From positions 496,001-560,000 of the forward strand of contig JAGKQI010000089.1 in assembly GCA_018806915.1 (NCBI GenBank): DNA of 64,000 nt. Direction: 5' to 3'. Made by a program: the position numbers and the translations under genes. The notes beneath the pieces are model-generated. The model did not search any database, was not told where the DNA came from, and saw nothing but the letters and a program-made list of their open reading frames with translations. Position 1 is the first letter of the stretch. Each line of letters begins with the position of its first letter. The DNA is from Phytophthora colocasiae. Lineage: Eukaryota; Oomycota; Peronosporomycetes; Peronosporales; Peronosporaceae. Shown one piece after another: positions 11,554 to 23,900 of this stretch.

Positions 11554-14500
11554 ATGGAGAGTGCTTCTTCGCCAGAACGAAAGCGCCAGCGCAAAGCAGA
11601 ATACATGCGCGCGTATCGCGCTTCGAGGAAACAGACTGGCAATGCTCAAGCTCCTACTCAAGTTATTCAACCGATCGTTGGGGCTGCTAAAGGTAATGAT
11701 CCTGATCGTGCATATTCAGAGGCAACAGCTCGTAAGCGACATGCCGACATGCAGAGATCTCGCTCCTCAAAAAAAAAAAGACTCATACTGAGGATGCTGC
11801 AGCGGAGTTTAAAAAAAAACGTCGAGCAGCTTATATGCGTCAATATCGTGCTCAAAAGAAAAATCGCGGTACAGTAATCTCGCTACGGTAGTTTGAATGG
11901 ATGTAAGCTAATTTTGTTTTACACCACCAGCGAGGGATGTTCAATCCGAACAACACGCAAAGGCAACGAGTGATTTAGATGTTCGCTTACATCATCTCGC
12001 AGAATCAATACTGGGTAAACACGACATCTCTGACGAGGATGTGCTGATGATGATGAAAGGTCAAAACTTTACGTCTGACCCAAGGCTCGCATTGGCCTAC
12101 TTTTACTGCTGCAGCTGTCACCCAGACGCTTTCATTTTTAATGATGAACATCTTCGGGAAAGTGAACCTGTACGTCAACGGTTAGTGGCTGCGCTCGATG
12201 ACCCCCCTGGAGTACAAGAACATGTCCGGTGTGAAAAAACTGCTGCTGCAATTGATCCCTCACGAAGTGCAATTTACGCATGTGCTTCGTGTTGTGAATT
12301 GCTTCTTGAATCTGAGAGAAAAACTGTCTGTATGCCGTTATCGAACCTACCGGATACATTTCTAATTTCTCCTTCTGAGTTTGAAGAACGGTACGGTCAT
12401 CTATCAGATGATATCATCAGGAAACATGCCCAAATTCTACAGCAGCCAAATGGAAAAAAATACTATTTGAATCCTGAGTTAGTCCGTGACATAGAGCGTG
12501 TTCATTTATGCTCGAAATGTGCATGGAATCCCCGCAAATCAAAGTTTAGTCTCGCAAGTGGCCATGAGTACGGGTGTTCTGGATCTCTTCCTTCACTGAA
12601 TGCGCTTGGGAAAAATTGTATCGCGCCAGCTCGGAGCTTCGGATTAGAGTTCTCTCTGTCTGAAAAACATTGCAGTGGACATGTGATTTGCTTTCATTCG
12701 AGTGGCCCCCAAGCTTGTGCAAAGGTACTCCCAGTAACAGACATCGATCATAAGCCTCGGGTTACTTTTATTGGCCCTTCAGAAGAGTGGAGGGCCCGTA
12801 AAAATGTATTTCGTGGTTTTATGAATTGCCGAGCGAAAGTATTTTTCCGTGGCTAGCTGTATTGAAGGAAACGCATAGCTTCATTCGGGATAAAGGCATC
12901 GAGATAGATGACTCTCGTGTTCAAGTCGAAAAACTTGCAACGTTAGAAAATGCTATCGAAAGGGATGTGATTGTGCGTGACACAGCAGCGTTGCGTGCTG
13001 TGGATAACGCCGTCAACTCGGAGCGATACGCGGCAGATATGGCTCCTGACAGAGACACACCAGACTGTGTTGTCTTTCAGCAATCTGCTGTTTTGCAACC
13101 AGCGATGAGTCAAACGGACAAGGTCAGATCTACGATTATCGATGCAATGATGGACACCGTTGGCATAAAAGGTGACATTGCTGTAGTACGAAGAGGAGCT
13201 ACACCAATTGTGGAGTGGGATGAAAATGGTGAAATGATCGCTGGTACATTTCCTACCTTGTTCATGATGGGGGGTGATATGCTGCCTCATGGATCATTTC
13301 CCCGTGACTTAGTGCAACATCTCATGCGGTATTACGATGGCAGATTCGAGACCGACGTAACATTTGTAGCAACGCTTTTTAATCAGCTGCAAAGACATTC
13401 AGCAGTACGAAAAGCAGCTAGAGCAGCCACAACTCACGCAAAAACGTTAAAAAAAACTGGGAGAATTGGCAAACTCTACGGAGTTCAAGGAAGCACTTGT
13501 TGCAGCAAAAGAAGACCCTGAATCCGCTGCGGCAAAACAACTTAACGCGGGACTATTGCGAATTTTATCAGTTATTGGTGGTACGATTCCCTTTTCGCCT
13601 TTTGAGCGTGCAGCAACCCGGCCGAAATTGTCAGCCATGCGTTATCGGTTTGGGCTACCCCTGTTTTGGATCACGGTTGCATTGCCTGAGCAAGACGATA
13701 TTACTTTGCATCGAATCGTGTTGCTGAGAAAACATAACGCTTGGAATGACGAAACTTGCGTATACGGTGAAGAAAACTTTAACTGGAGTAAACTTCCTGA
13801 AGATATTAAAAATAGCCCACGGCTCCGTTTGTCAATCTCAAACCGATGCCCTGCTCTGGCTGCTTTAGCCTTTGAGCGGAAAATGAATCTGATTCAGAAA
13901 GGAATTTTGCGCTGCCCGGCTTCTGAAGACACTAGGAAATGCCGAAACTATGTCGAACGTGAAGCCGGAGCTTATGGAAAAGTTGCCGCGTTTAACGGTG
14001 TCGTTGAACCTCAAATTGATGGAAGATTACATCTACACATGACAGGGTACGGCTCTTCTTTTTCACCCGAGATCTTGACGCGTGGAGCTTCCTGTCTTGT
14101 GCTACGTCAGTATATCGCGAATTGGATGGATGCTGTATGCACGAATCATTTATCCCCTGCTACGCGAGCTTGGGTAAATGATTGGAAGTACAACAATCCT
14201 GGAACTCCGTTCCCACGAGCATGTGAAGTAGCATTACCACCTATCAGTGATGATCTATCAGGTTTTCAAGACGCGGTTCAAAGGTCAACTGCTGCAACAA
14301 ACATCCATTGCCACTCGAAGACCTGCGTCAAAGGAAAACGCGGGAAAACACAGTGTAGGCTGTGTCGTCCTGCAGGAATCCACGAAAAGGAAACCCAGCC
14401 ACTGGTTATAAACAAAGTCAATGGAGCTTGCGTCGGCAGCCCCATCTCTGCAGATTACGAAATGAAACTGGATGCTGGCTACGATTCTAAACAAGGTGAA

Positions 14501-17500
14501 TTTCTTCGTCCTCAGATTTCTGGTCCTGTTGTCTGGGAACAATTTCGACCTGAAGCCGATGGCATTTATGTTGAAACAAATTGTTTGTAATCTTGTTAAA
14601 CAGCATCTAATTGTAAATCAAGTGTTATGAACGGATAAGATGATTGAGATTAGGTTGATGAATACCAGCAGAATTACATGACAAAGAAGGTGCAAGACTC
14701 AAAATGCTGCTGCGATGATGCTCACAGCCCTCGAAGATGCTCTGAAGTACCCTAGCATTGCCGCGGACAGCGAAACACCGGAACGTCAGGCTCAATACCT
14801 AGCGACGCGTACAGTTAACGCGTTCGGCGGTGCGAATGAGTGGCCTATTTCCTTGATGGTATATGCTTTGCTTGGGCACAAATCTCATGTATCGTCTGAA
14901 TCGTTCACGTTTGTGTTTCCGCATGGATTTGTAAATGAGCTGGAAAAAAATCTGGACACATCCTCAGAGGAAAACGTAATTGACGAAGGTAGTACGTGTT
15001 CGTCAACGGACTACATGGATAACGACGATGTAGCAGCATTTCTCGAAGAAGATAGTGCAGACAGTTCCTCAACGATAGATGCTGCTATCGAGGAACTAGC
15101 GAATTTTGCTCACGCAGAAGATTTGTCAGTTCTCAGTCGCTCTTGTACTGAGAAACATGCTGCTGGCGGCGCACGGACTTTTAAAATCGAAGGCAAGACA
15201 ATATTTGTCAGTCAGCTGGAATTATACAACTACCGTGGCATTCATTTCGTGGATTATTCGCCTTCAGAGTTTGCCTGCATCGTGGATATTGTACCGCGCC
15301 AAAATAAAATTGGAACAAAAAGCAACCGAGGGCGAAAATCTAGGCACAGCTTCGACTTGGACACGCGCCACCCTCTCTTTCATCACTACGAAGCCGTTAT
15401 CCGTACGAAAATGTTCACCCCGGCTTTTGGAGGTTCTCCACCCGTGTCATGCTCTCGTAAAGCGCCAAGTTCAAAGAAGATGGACGCGATGGCAAAGTAT
15501 GTTATCTCCGTTTCTGTACCTTGGAACACGCACGATCGACCAGAATTTGACGTGAGTGCGTCAGGGTTAGCACAATTGTGTACAGCTTGGGATAGCTCTT
15601 CAGCCCCTTTTATCAGCAGGCAACGATATCGGCAAGTCCACAATTTCATTCAAAAGCATGTACGATGTAGCGACAACGAAAAAACGTGTTTGGAGTGGAG
15701 AGCTAGAAATGCCACACGATGGAAAGATAATCCATCGACCGGTTCCATTACGGATCAGAAAACCCGTAACAGCACGGGTGACCCTGAAGCAAATGGAGTA
15801 TTGACGGACGGAGATGATGATTTATATTGGCTTACTCGAGCTGCGGCTTTAGGAAATCCGACTCATCGCGAAAGTGTACGAGCTATACAGTCAATCTTTT
15901 GCTCGCTGATGGGAGTTCAAGATGACAGTGAACAAACACATGCAGATGTACAGCATGCCGTTCCTGTATCTCATCTGTTGTCGAACGTATATCAGCATCA
16001 GCGTACGTATGACGATGTGCTCATTCGTCCCGAACTAAACCTCCAAGTTGTTGCACGACGAATCCACGAGATGGTGCCGTGCAACCACGCATCTGATTTA
16101 TCTAATGGACAGACTAGTAATACCAGAGGCCCTAATGATCCTATTGCATCATCGCTGCACCAATCGCGAAATGAAGACACTGCATCTCCTGAACAGCAAG
16201 CAATAATCGATTGGATCCTGACAAACCTCGACAAGCCCAATCCTGTTCAGACACTTACACTTATGCATGGTGGAGCCGGAACAGGCAAATCGTTCGTCAT
16301 ACACAAACTACGAGACGAGTTACTGAAACGCGGGCTAAATATTGTAATAACATGCCCGACAGGGGCTGCTGCAAGCCAGTTTCCAGGCAGGATGACGTGT
16401 CATGCTGCTTTCAAAGTTGGTCGAGAGGGAGATCATGTTTCTCCTAAAAAATTAGCAGAACTCCGTCTTCTTTTCGACAACTCGGTTGGTATCATCGTGA
16501 CAGACGACGTTTCTATGCTTGGTAGCGAATTTACAGTGACTGTAGACAAGCGCTTACGCATGGTCTACAATCACGATTTGCCGTTTGGTGGTAAATCTCT
16601 CCTATGGGTACGTCTGGTATGTTGATCACTTCATTCACAATGCATGACCCTCATTTTTATTAATTGTGAACAGTCTGGAGATTTTGCAACTGGAAGCGCT
16701 CATGGGGACGCCTCTATGTAAATCTATGTACAAGCTGAACGCAAACGCCGTTATCATACAAGCCCGAGACAGCTTTTCAGGCGATTTCAGTGTTTACTCT
16801 AAAGTCTCAACAAAGGGCCCACAACTGTCAGTGCAGCAGAAAAATCTGGACACGTTCGAAAACTCCCCGCAACATATCCAGGTAGCTATGGAGAGACGAA
16901 ATTTCAATTGCTCAGTGATGAGGTAGTTGACGCGGTGACACACGAGCTAACACGACAAGAAATTGAGCTGGATCCAGCCTGGATGGATGAATCAACAATT
17001 CTGGTTACAAGCAATGTGGATAAAGCTGCTTTAACAGCATGTACTGCTCGATTACTTGCTCTCCGTGCAAACTCTGTGGTATTACGGTGGCGTAAACCAG
17101 TCGCAGGAGTCCCACAAGAACTGTTGGAGTTGCTATACAACGCAGCCGACTACCCAGCTTTGTTCGGTTATTTTGTGAAAGGAGGATGTGCTCAAGTCCT
17201 TGATAATGGTAACGGAAACGTTGAATGGGGTGTTGCAAATGGGACTATGTGCAAGCTTGTGTCGCTTGCGTGGAATAACGTCAGCGACTCCGAACAAATC
17301 CTGCAGATGCTACAATGTGCACGACTACCAAGTGAAGCTGTCTTTGATCTTCCGAAAGCACCTGACTTTATAAATGTCCAACTCATCACTCAAACTGGTG
17401 GAGTTGTGCCAGCAACAACCTGGCCTCCCGAAAACAAATTGGAAACAATTTGGAAAACAGATACTGCCGTACGAAGAACGGAAAAAGACAGTATTATAAT

Positions 17501-17873
17501 TCCAATCGGCCTACTTGTAAATGACAAAAGCAAGTATACCGTTACGTTAGCGCGGACGCTCATGCCAAAACCAATGAAGATCAGATACTCGCAACTTGCA
17601 GTTGAGCTCGCGCTAGTAATGACGGTATGGAAAGCCCAGGGGGCTACACTAAAAAGGGTTTTACTTTATCTGGAGGGTACACCCGGATCGCCCAAATGGA
17701 TGCTTGATCACCTCTACGTTGGAACATCTCGTGTCAGATCCGCACATCTTCTACGCTACCTACCGTTGTCACCCGCTTTCCAAAAACGTGTGTTGAAGCA
17801 GTTGCAACCAAATCCAGACACTACAAAATGGCGTATGGACATTGGCAACGATGGTTACTGGCATCCTCGCTAG
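11554..17873 (+). pseudogene. Helitron Rep/helicase transposase, copy C (broken)
   Basis: Start is the ATG at 11,554 (MESASSPERKR). A probable first intron runs 11,869-11,930 (GTACAG...CACCAG) and joins exon 1 in frame to a long open exon. Landmarks: DUF6570-like Cys segment about 12,270-12,310; Helitron N domain about 13,630-13,680; HUH motif GRLHLHM about 14,021-14,041; Tyr motif region about 14,655-14,690; helicase Walker A about 16,265-16,290; intron 16,617-16,673; YVGTSRVRSA about 17,717-17,746; stop 17,871-17,873. Breaks: an A tract of 11 instead of 12 near 11,769; a lost T near 12,820; an A tract of 8 instead of 7 near 13,449; a cluster of changes with a TAA at 14,588; and losses near 16,684 and 16,858. 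Confidence 0.85.
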
Positions 17874-18380
17874 GCTACGTTTCACATTTGCTATTCTCCC
17901 GAAAGTTAGTAGTATCCTTTCTCTTGCTGCTTAACGGCCTCCTAGTGGTTCACTGGTCAATGTACCACCAAGCAAACATTTCACAAAATACAATCAAACC
18001 TTCAGAATTTAATAGCCAAGTAGTAGCAACCAGGAAATAATCAGTTATTAAACTGCAGTTTCCTTCCTTTCCTTTTGCTGCTTAAGATATTGTTGCTTCA
18101 CTTTTTATGCTTGTATATTGTTTTCAAAACCCGGCATGACACCTGCTATAGCTGTGAGTATAAAAACAAATTAATCAAAAGGAGAACAACGCTGAGCATA
18201 TTAGTATCACTTGACTATCCAGCTAATGACACTATCGCCTAACCTGTCACAACAACTTCCCGAAGATAAAGAAAGAGAAGAAGCTTCTTTACTTCTTTTA
18301 AGCTCTTCTGCACCTGTGTTCTAATGAGCTGTGTCGCTATGAGGGCGGCGATCCACTTAATATCTCAGTTCGGTGAGTTG
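17874..18380. other. non-coding interval, copy C
   Basis: This is the copy C version of the interval between helicase stop and hAT fragment. No gene is supported. A short open stretch at about 18,240-18,330 may be an upstream piece of the hAT gene, but I cannot place it. Confidence 0.35.
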
Positions 18381-19157
18381 ATCATATAAAATGTTTTGTA
18401 TCATTCATTAGTACTAACAAATATCTACAATATAACCAGAAAGCTTAGCGAACAAAGAGTCAAGTTGACGCTAGTTGGCGTGGGGTCATATTTAAAACAA
18501 CATGGTGTACTACCAAGAACCTGGGGACTGACCCAGCAGCAACTGAATGTATTCGTCGTACAGTGGCTCATTTATGACGGTAAGCTTGAGTACTTCTACT
18601 GCTACTGGTTTAGAGACTAATTGAATGCTTAATATGTCTACCTTTTAACCCAGTTGTCACTCCTGGGTTCAAGTTGATGCTTCAGAAAGTCACTAAAATC
18701 ATACGTTCTTGCTGTTAGAACGTACCGTGGTCACTTGGACGATGCCTTCCCTGACTTTCAAAACGGAGTGAAGAAGCTTTTGCTGGAAGAGTATGCAGCT
18801 TCTAACGGCTCATTGTTCCTGAATCTCCATCATGACTGCTGGACGACGGCAAGCAACAAGACAGGTGTGATTCGGTCCTCTGTTCGCTTCATATACGAAG
18901 GGTGGCGCTTCCGAACGATCGCACTTGTTATCACCGTATGCAATGACTCACACACATCTATCCGCGTGAAGAATCTCATCTGCTCGCGTGTTCGCAACTT
19001 ATACGACGTCAATATCGATGAGATGACGCAGTTTACTGTGTCCGACACTGCCGCAGCTACGACACTAAACCACCACCAATCCGCCTTCTCACTCAGTTTA
19101 TTCGCAGCCCAGTACCAATACCGGCACTTAGCACGGCTCAACCGATATCTCTGCTAG
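18381..19157 (+). pseudogene. partial hAT transposase, copy C tail
   Basis: The first recognisable exon (about 18,396-18,580) ends ...VVQWLIYDG at a GTAAGC donor. An acceptor at TTAACCCAG (about 18,652) continues with a TPGFKLMLQKV segment, which fits the hAT region before the catalytic core. A one-base frame change near 18,705 leads to the frame with VLAVRTYRGHLDDAFPDF, then the WT motif (HHDCWTTASNK, about 18,826-18,858) and VSDTAAA (about 19,039). The frame ends at 19,157 with no later hAT domains (no RW or dimerisation motif). The same lesion in all copies argues that the fragment travelled with the Helitron. Confidence 0.6.
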
Positions 19158-19293
19158 CTACTCGACAAATCTTAGACTGATTGCTCTCACCCTACTTCTT
19201 CTGACTTGCACCCACCGTAGCGTTCTGTCAGCAAACTGCTGCAGATCTTCAAGTCCCACGATCTTCACGTGAAAGGTCACGAACCTGAATTCC

Positions 19294-19518
19294 TTACCGG
19301 CGGGTCTCAGTCTCCAACCCGGCCCCGTTTTCGTATCTTCTTCTTCTCTTGCCCGTCTTGAGTCTGCTCCGATATTCAATTGTAAAGTCATATCCCTTCA
19401 AGGTCAAAGCCCACCGGTGTAGTCGACACGTAAGCCACCGGTTGATCTCCTCGTCCTTGGTCATGCTGCAGCTCGTCATCTGCTCCCTGTCGTCTGCTGC
19501 TCGCTCTCTGCTGCTCAA
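19294..19518 (-). pseudogene. Ty3/gypsy RNase H fragment in the C/D spacer
   Basis: The minus-strand frame encodes WLTCRLHRWALTLKGYDF followed by TIEYR. This matches the end of gypsy RNase H domains, where a strongly conserved gRl.RW...L..ydf.i.yr pattern precedes the integrase. About 75 residues are left, with no RT, integrase or LTR around it. It sits between the tails of copies C and D, so it is either part of the original insertion site or trapped during rearrangement. Confidence 0.6.
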
Positions 19519-19642
19519 AAAATGTGTATTGATCCTTACTGGGAATACTATATATTACACTGAAATACTACTATGTACGCTACGGTGGGTGCAAGTCAGA
19601 AGAAGTAGGGTGAGAGCAATCAGTCTAAGATTTGTCGAGTAG

Positions 19643-20405
19643 CTAGCAGAGATATCGGTCGAGCCGTGCTAAGTGCCGGTATTGGTACTGGGCTGCGAAT
19701 AAACTGAGTGAGAAGGCGGATTGGTGGTGGTTTAGTGTCGTAGCTGCGGCAGTGTCGGACACAGTAAACTGCGTCATCTCATCGATATTGACGTCGTATA
19801 AGTTGCGAACACGCGAGCAGATGAGATTCTTCACGCGGATAGATGTGTGTGAGTCATTGCATACGGTGATAACAAGTGCGATCGTTCGGAAGCGCCACCC
19901 TTCGTATATGAAGCGAACAGAGGACCGAATCACACCTGTCTTGTTGCTTGCCGTCGTCCAGCAGTCATGATGGAGATTCAGGAACAATGAGCCGTTAGAA
20001 GCTGCATACTCTTCCAGCAAAAGCTTCTTCACTCCGTTTTGAAAGTCAGGAAGGCATCGTCCAAGTGACTACGGTACGTTCTAACAGCAAGAACGTATGA
20101 TTTTAGTGACTTTCTGAAGCATCAACTTGAACCCAGGAGTGACAACTGGGTTAAAAGGTAGACATATTAAGCATTCAATTAGTCTCTAAACCAGTAGCAG
20201 TAGAAGTACTCAAGCTTACCGTCATAAATGAGCCACTGCTACGACGAATACATTCAGTTGCTGCTGGGTCAGTCCCCAGGTTCTTGGTAGTACACCATGT
20301 TGTTTTAAATATGACCCCACGCCAACTAGCGTCAACTTGACTCTTTGTTCGCTAAGCTTTCTGGTTATATTGTAGATATTTGTTAGTACTAATGAATGAT
20401 ACAAA
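19643..20405 (-). pseudogene. partial hAT transposase, copy D tail
   Basis: Same fragment as in B and C. Minus-strand frame 20,032-19,643 carries the WT-type core and TQFTVSDTAAA; frame 20,404-20,222 carries the upstream exon, here with one extra base near 20,238 that alters ...VVQWL. The C-terminal hAT domains are absent. The non-coding interval 20,406-20,931 separates it from the helicase stop and matches that of the other copies. Confidence 0.55.
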
Positions 20406-20931
20406 ACATTTTATATGATCAACTCACCGAACTGAGATATTAAGTGGATCGCCGCCCTCATAGCGACACAGCTCATTAGAACACAGGTGCAGAAGAGCTT
20501 AAAAGAAGTAAAGAAGCTTCTTCTCTTTCTTTATCTTCGGGAAGTTGTTGTGACAGGTTAGGCGATAGGGGTGTCATTAGCTGGATAGTCAAGTGATACT
20601 AATATGCTCAGCGTTGATCTCCTATTGATTAATTTGTTTTTTATACTCACAGCTATAGCAGGTGTCATGCCGGGTTTTGAAAAACAATATACAAGCATAA
20701 AAAGTGAAGCAACAATATCTTAAGCAGCAAAAGGAAAGGAAGGAAACTGCAGTTTAATAACTGATTATTTCCTGGTTGCTACTACTTGGCTATTAAATTC
20801 TGAAGGTTTGATTGTATTTTGTGAAATGTTTGCTTGGTGGTACATTGACCAGTGAACCACTAGGAGGCCGTTAAGCAGCAAGAGAAAGGATACTACTAAC
20901 TTTCGGGAGAATAGCAAATGTGAAACGTAGC

Positions 20932-23900
20932 CTAGCGAGGATGCCAGTAACCATCGTTGCCAATGTCCATACGCCATTTTGTAGTGTCTGGATTTGGTTG
21001 CAACTGCTTCAACACGTTTTTGGAAAGCGGGTGACAACGGTAGGTAGCGTAGAAGATGTGCGGATCTGACACGAGATGTTCCAACGTAGAGGTGATCAAG
21101 CATCCATTTGGGCGATCCGGGTGTACCCTCCAGATAAAGTAAAACCCTTTTTAGTGTAGCCCCCTGGGCTTTCCATACCGTCATTACTAGCGCGAGCTCA
21201 ACTGCAAGTTGCGAGTATCTGATCTTCATTGGTTTTGGCATGAGCGTCCGCGCTAACGTAACGGTATACTTGCTTTTGTCATTTACAAGTAGGCCGATTG
21301 GAATTATAATACTGTCTTTTTCCGTTCTTCGTACGGCAGTATCTGTTTTCCAAATTGTTTCCAATTTGTTTTCGGGAGGCCAGGTGATTGTTAAGCTGGC
21401 ACAACTCCACCAGTTTGAGTGATGAGTTGGACATTTATAAAGTCAGGTGCTTTCGGAAGATCAAAGACAGCTTCACTTGGTAGTCGTGCACATTGTAGCA
21501 TCTGCAGGATTTGTTCGGAGTCGCTGACGTTATTCCACGCAAGCGACACAAGCTTGCACATAGTCCCATTTGCAACACCCCATTCAACGTTTCCGTTACC
21601 ATTATCAGGACTTGAGCACATCCTCCTTTCACAAAATAACCGAACAAAGCTGGGTAGTCGGCTGCGTTGTATAGCAACTCCAACAGTTCTTGTGGGACTC
21701 CTGCGACTGGTTTACGCCACCGTAATACCACAGAGTTTGCACGGAGAGCAAGTAATCGAGCAGTACATGCTGTTAAAGCAGCTTTATCCACATTGCTTGT
21801 AACCAGAATTGTTGATTCATCCATCCAGGCTGGATCCAGCTCAATTTCTTGTCGTGTTAGCTCGTGTGTCACCGCGTCAACTACCTCATCACTGAGCAAT
21901 TGAAATTTCGTCTCTCCATAGCTACCTGGATATGTTGCGGGGAGTTTTCGGAACGTGTCCAGATTTTTCTGCTGCACTGGACAGTTGTGGGCCCTTTGTT
22001 GAGACTTTAGAGTAAACACTCGAAATCGCCTGAAAAGGTCTCGGGCTTGTATGATAACGGCGTTTGCGTTCAGCTTGTACATAGATTTACATAGAGGCGT
22101 CCCCATGAGCGCTTCCAGTTGCAAAAAATCTCCAGACTGTTCACAATTAATAAAAATGAGGGTCATGCATTGTGAATGAAGTGATCAACATACCAGACGT
22201 ACCCATAGGAGAGATTTACCACCAAACGGCAAATCGTGATTGTAGACCATGCGTAAGCGCTTGTCTACAGTCACTGTAAATTCGCTACCAAGCATAGAAA
22301 CGTCGTCTGTCACGATGATACCAACCGAGTTGTCGAAAAGAAGACGGAGTTCTGCTAATTTTTTAGGAGAAACATGATCTCCCTCTCGACCAACTTTGAA
22401 AGCAGCATGACACGTCATCCCGCCTGGAAACTGGCTTGCAGCAGCCCCTGTCGGGCATGTTATTACAATATTTAGCCCGCGTTTCAGTAACTCGTCTCGT
22501 AGTTTGTGTATGACGAACGATTTGCCTGTTCCGGCTCCACCATGCATAAGTGTAAGTGTCTGAACAGGATTGGGCTTGTCGAGGTTTGTCAGAGATCCAA
22601 TCGATTATTGCTTGCTGTTCAGGAGATGCAGTGTCTTCATTTCGCGATTGGTGCAGCGATGATGCAATAGGATCATTAGGGCCTCTGGTATTACTAGTCT
22701 GTCCATTAGATAAATCAGATGCGTGGTTGCACGGCACCATCTCGTGGATTCGTCGATGCAACAACTTGGAGGTTTAGTTCGGGACGAATGAGCACATCGT
22801 CATACGTACGCTGATGCTGATATACGTTCGACAACAGATGAGATACAGGAACGGCATGCTGTACATCTGCATGTGTTTGTTCACTGTCATCTTGAACTCC
22901 CATCAGCGAGCAAAAGATTGACTGTATAGCTCGTACACTTTCGCGATGAGTCGGATTTCCTAAGCCGCAGCTCGAGTAAGCCAATATAAATCATCATCTC
23001 CGTCCGTCAATACTCCATTTGCTTCAGGGTCACCCGTGCTGTTACGGGTTTTCTGATCCGTAATGGAACCGGTCGATGGATTATCTTTCCATCGTGTGGC
23101 ATTTCTAGCTCTCCACTCCAAACACGTTTTTTCGTTGTCGCTACATCGTACATGCTTTTGAATGAAATTGTGGACTTGCCGATATCGTTGCCTGCTGATA
23201 AAAGGGGCTGAAGAGCTATCCCAAGCTGTACACAATTGTGTTAACCCTGACGCACTCACGTCAAATTCTGGTCGATCGTGCGTGTTCCAAGGTACAGAAA
23301 CGGAGATAACATACTTTGCCATCGCGTCCATCTTCTTTGAACTTGGCGCTTTACGAGAGCATGACACGGGTGGAGAACCTCCAAAAGCCGGGGTGAAACA
23401 TTTTCGTACGGATAACGGCTTCGTAGTGATGAAAGAGAGGGTGGCGCGTGTCCAAGTCGAAGCTGTGCCTAGATTTTCGCCTCGGTTGCTTTTGTTCCAA
23501 TTTTATTTTGGCGCGGTACAATATTCACGATGCAGGCAAACTCTGAAGGCGAATAATCCACGAAATGAATGCCACGGTATTTGTATAATTCCAGCTGACT
23601 GACAAATATTGTCTTGCCTTCTGATTTTAAAAGTCCGTGCGCCGCCAGCAGCATGTTTCTCAGTACAAGAGCGACTGAGAACTGACAAATCTTCTGCGTG
23701 AGCAAAATTCGCTAGTTCCTCGATAGCAGCATCTATCGTTGAGGAACTGTCTGCACTATCTTCTTCGAGAAATGCTGCTACATCGTCGTTATCCATGTAG
23801 TCCGTTGACGAACACGTACTACCTTCGTCAATTACGTTTTCCTCTGAGGATGTGTCCAGATTTTTTTCCAGCTCATTTACAAATCCATGCGGAAACACAA

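Larger units (their letters stand above)
10593..19215 (+). mobile_element. Helitron copy C, head-truncated, plus strand
   Basis: The only plus-strand copy. It starts inside the accessory gene at about 10,605, so it lacks the last roughly 350 bp of the head seen in copies B and D. It then runs through Rep/helicase and the hAT fragment to the shared tail at about 19,215. It is inverted relative to B on its left (junction about 10,592-10,605) and to D on its right (spacer about 19,216-19,578). The tail continues into the same flank block (to about 19,303) that abuts copy A. Confidence 0.75.
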
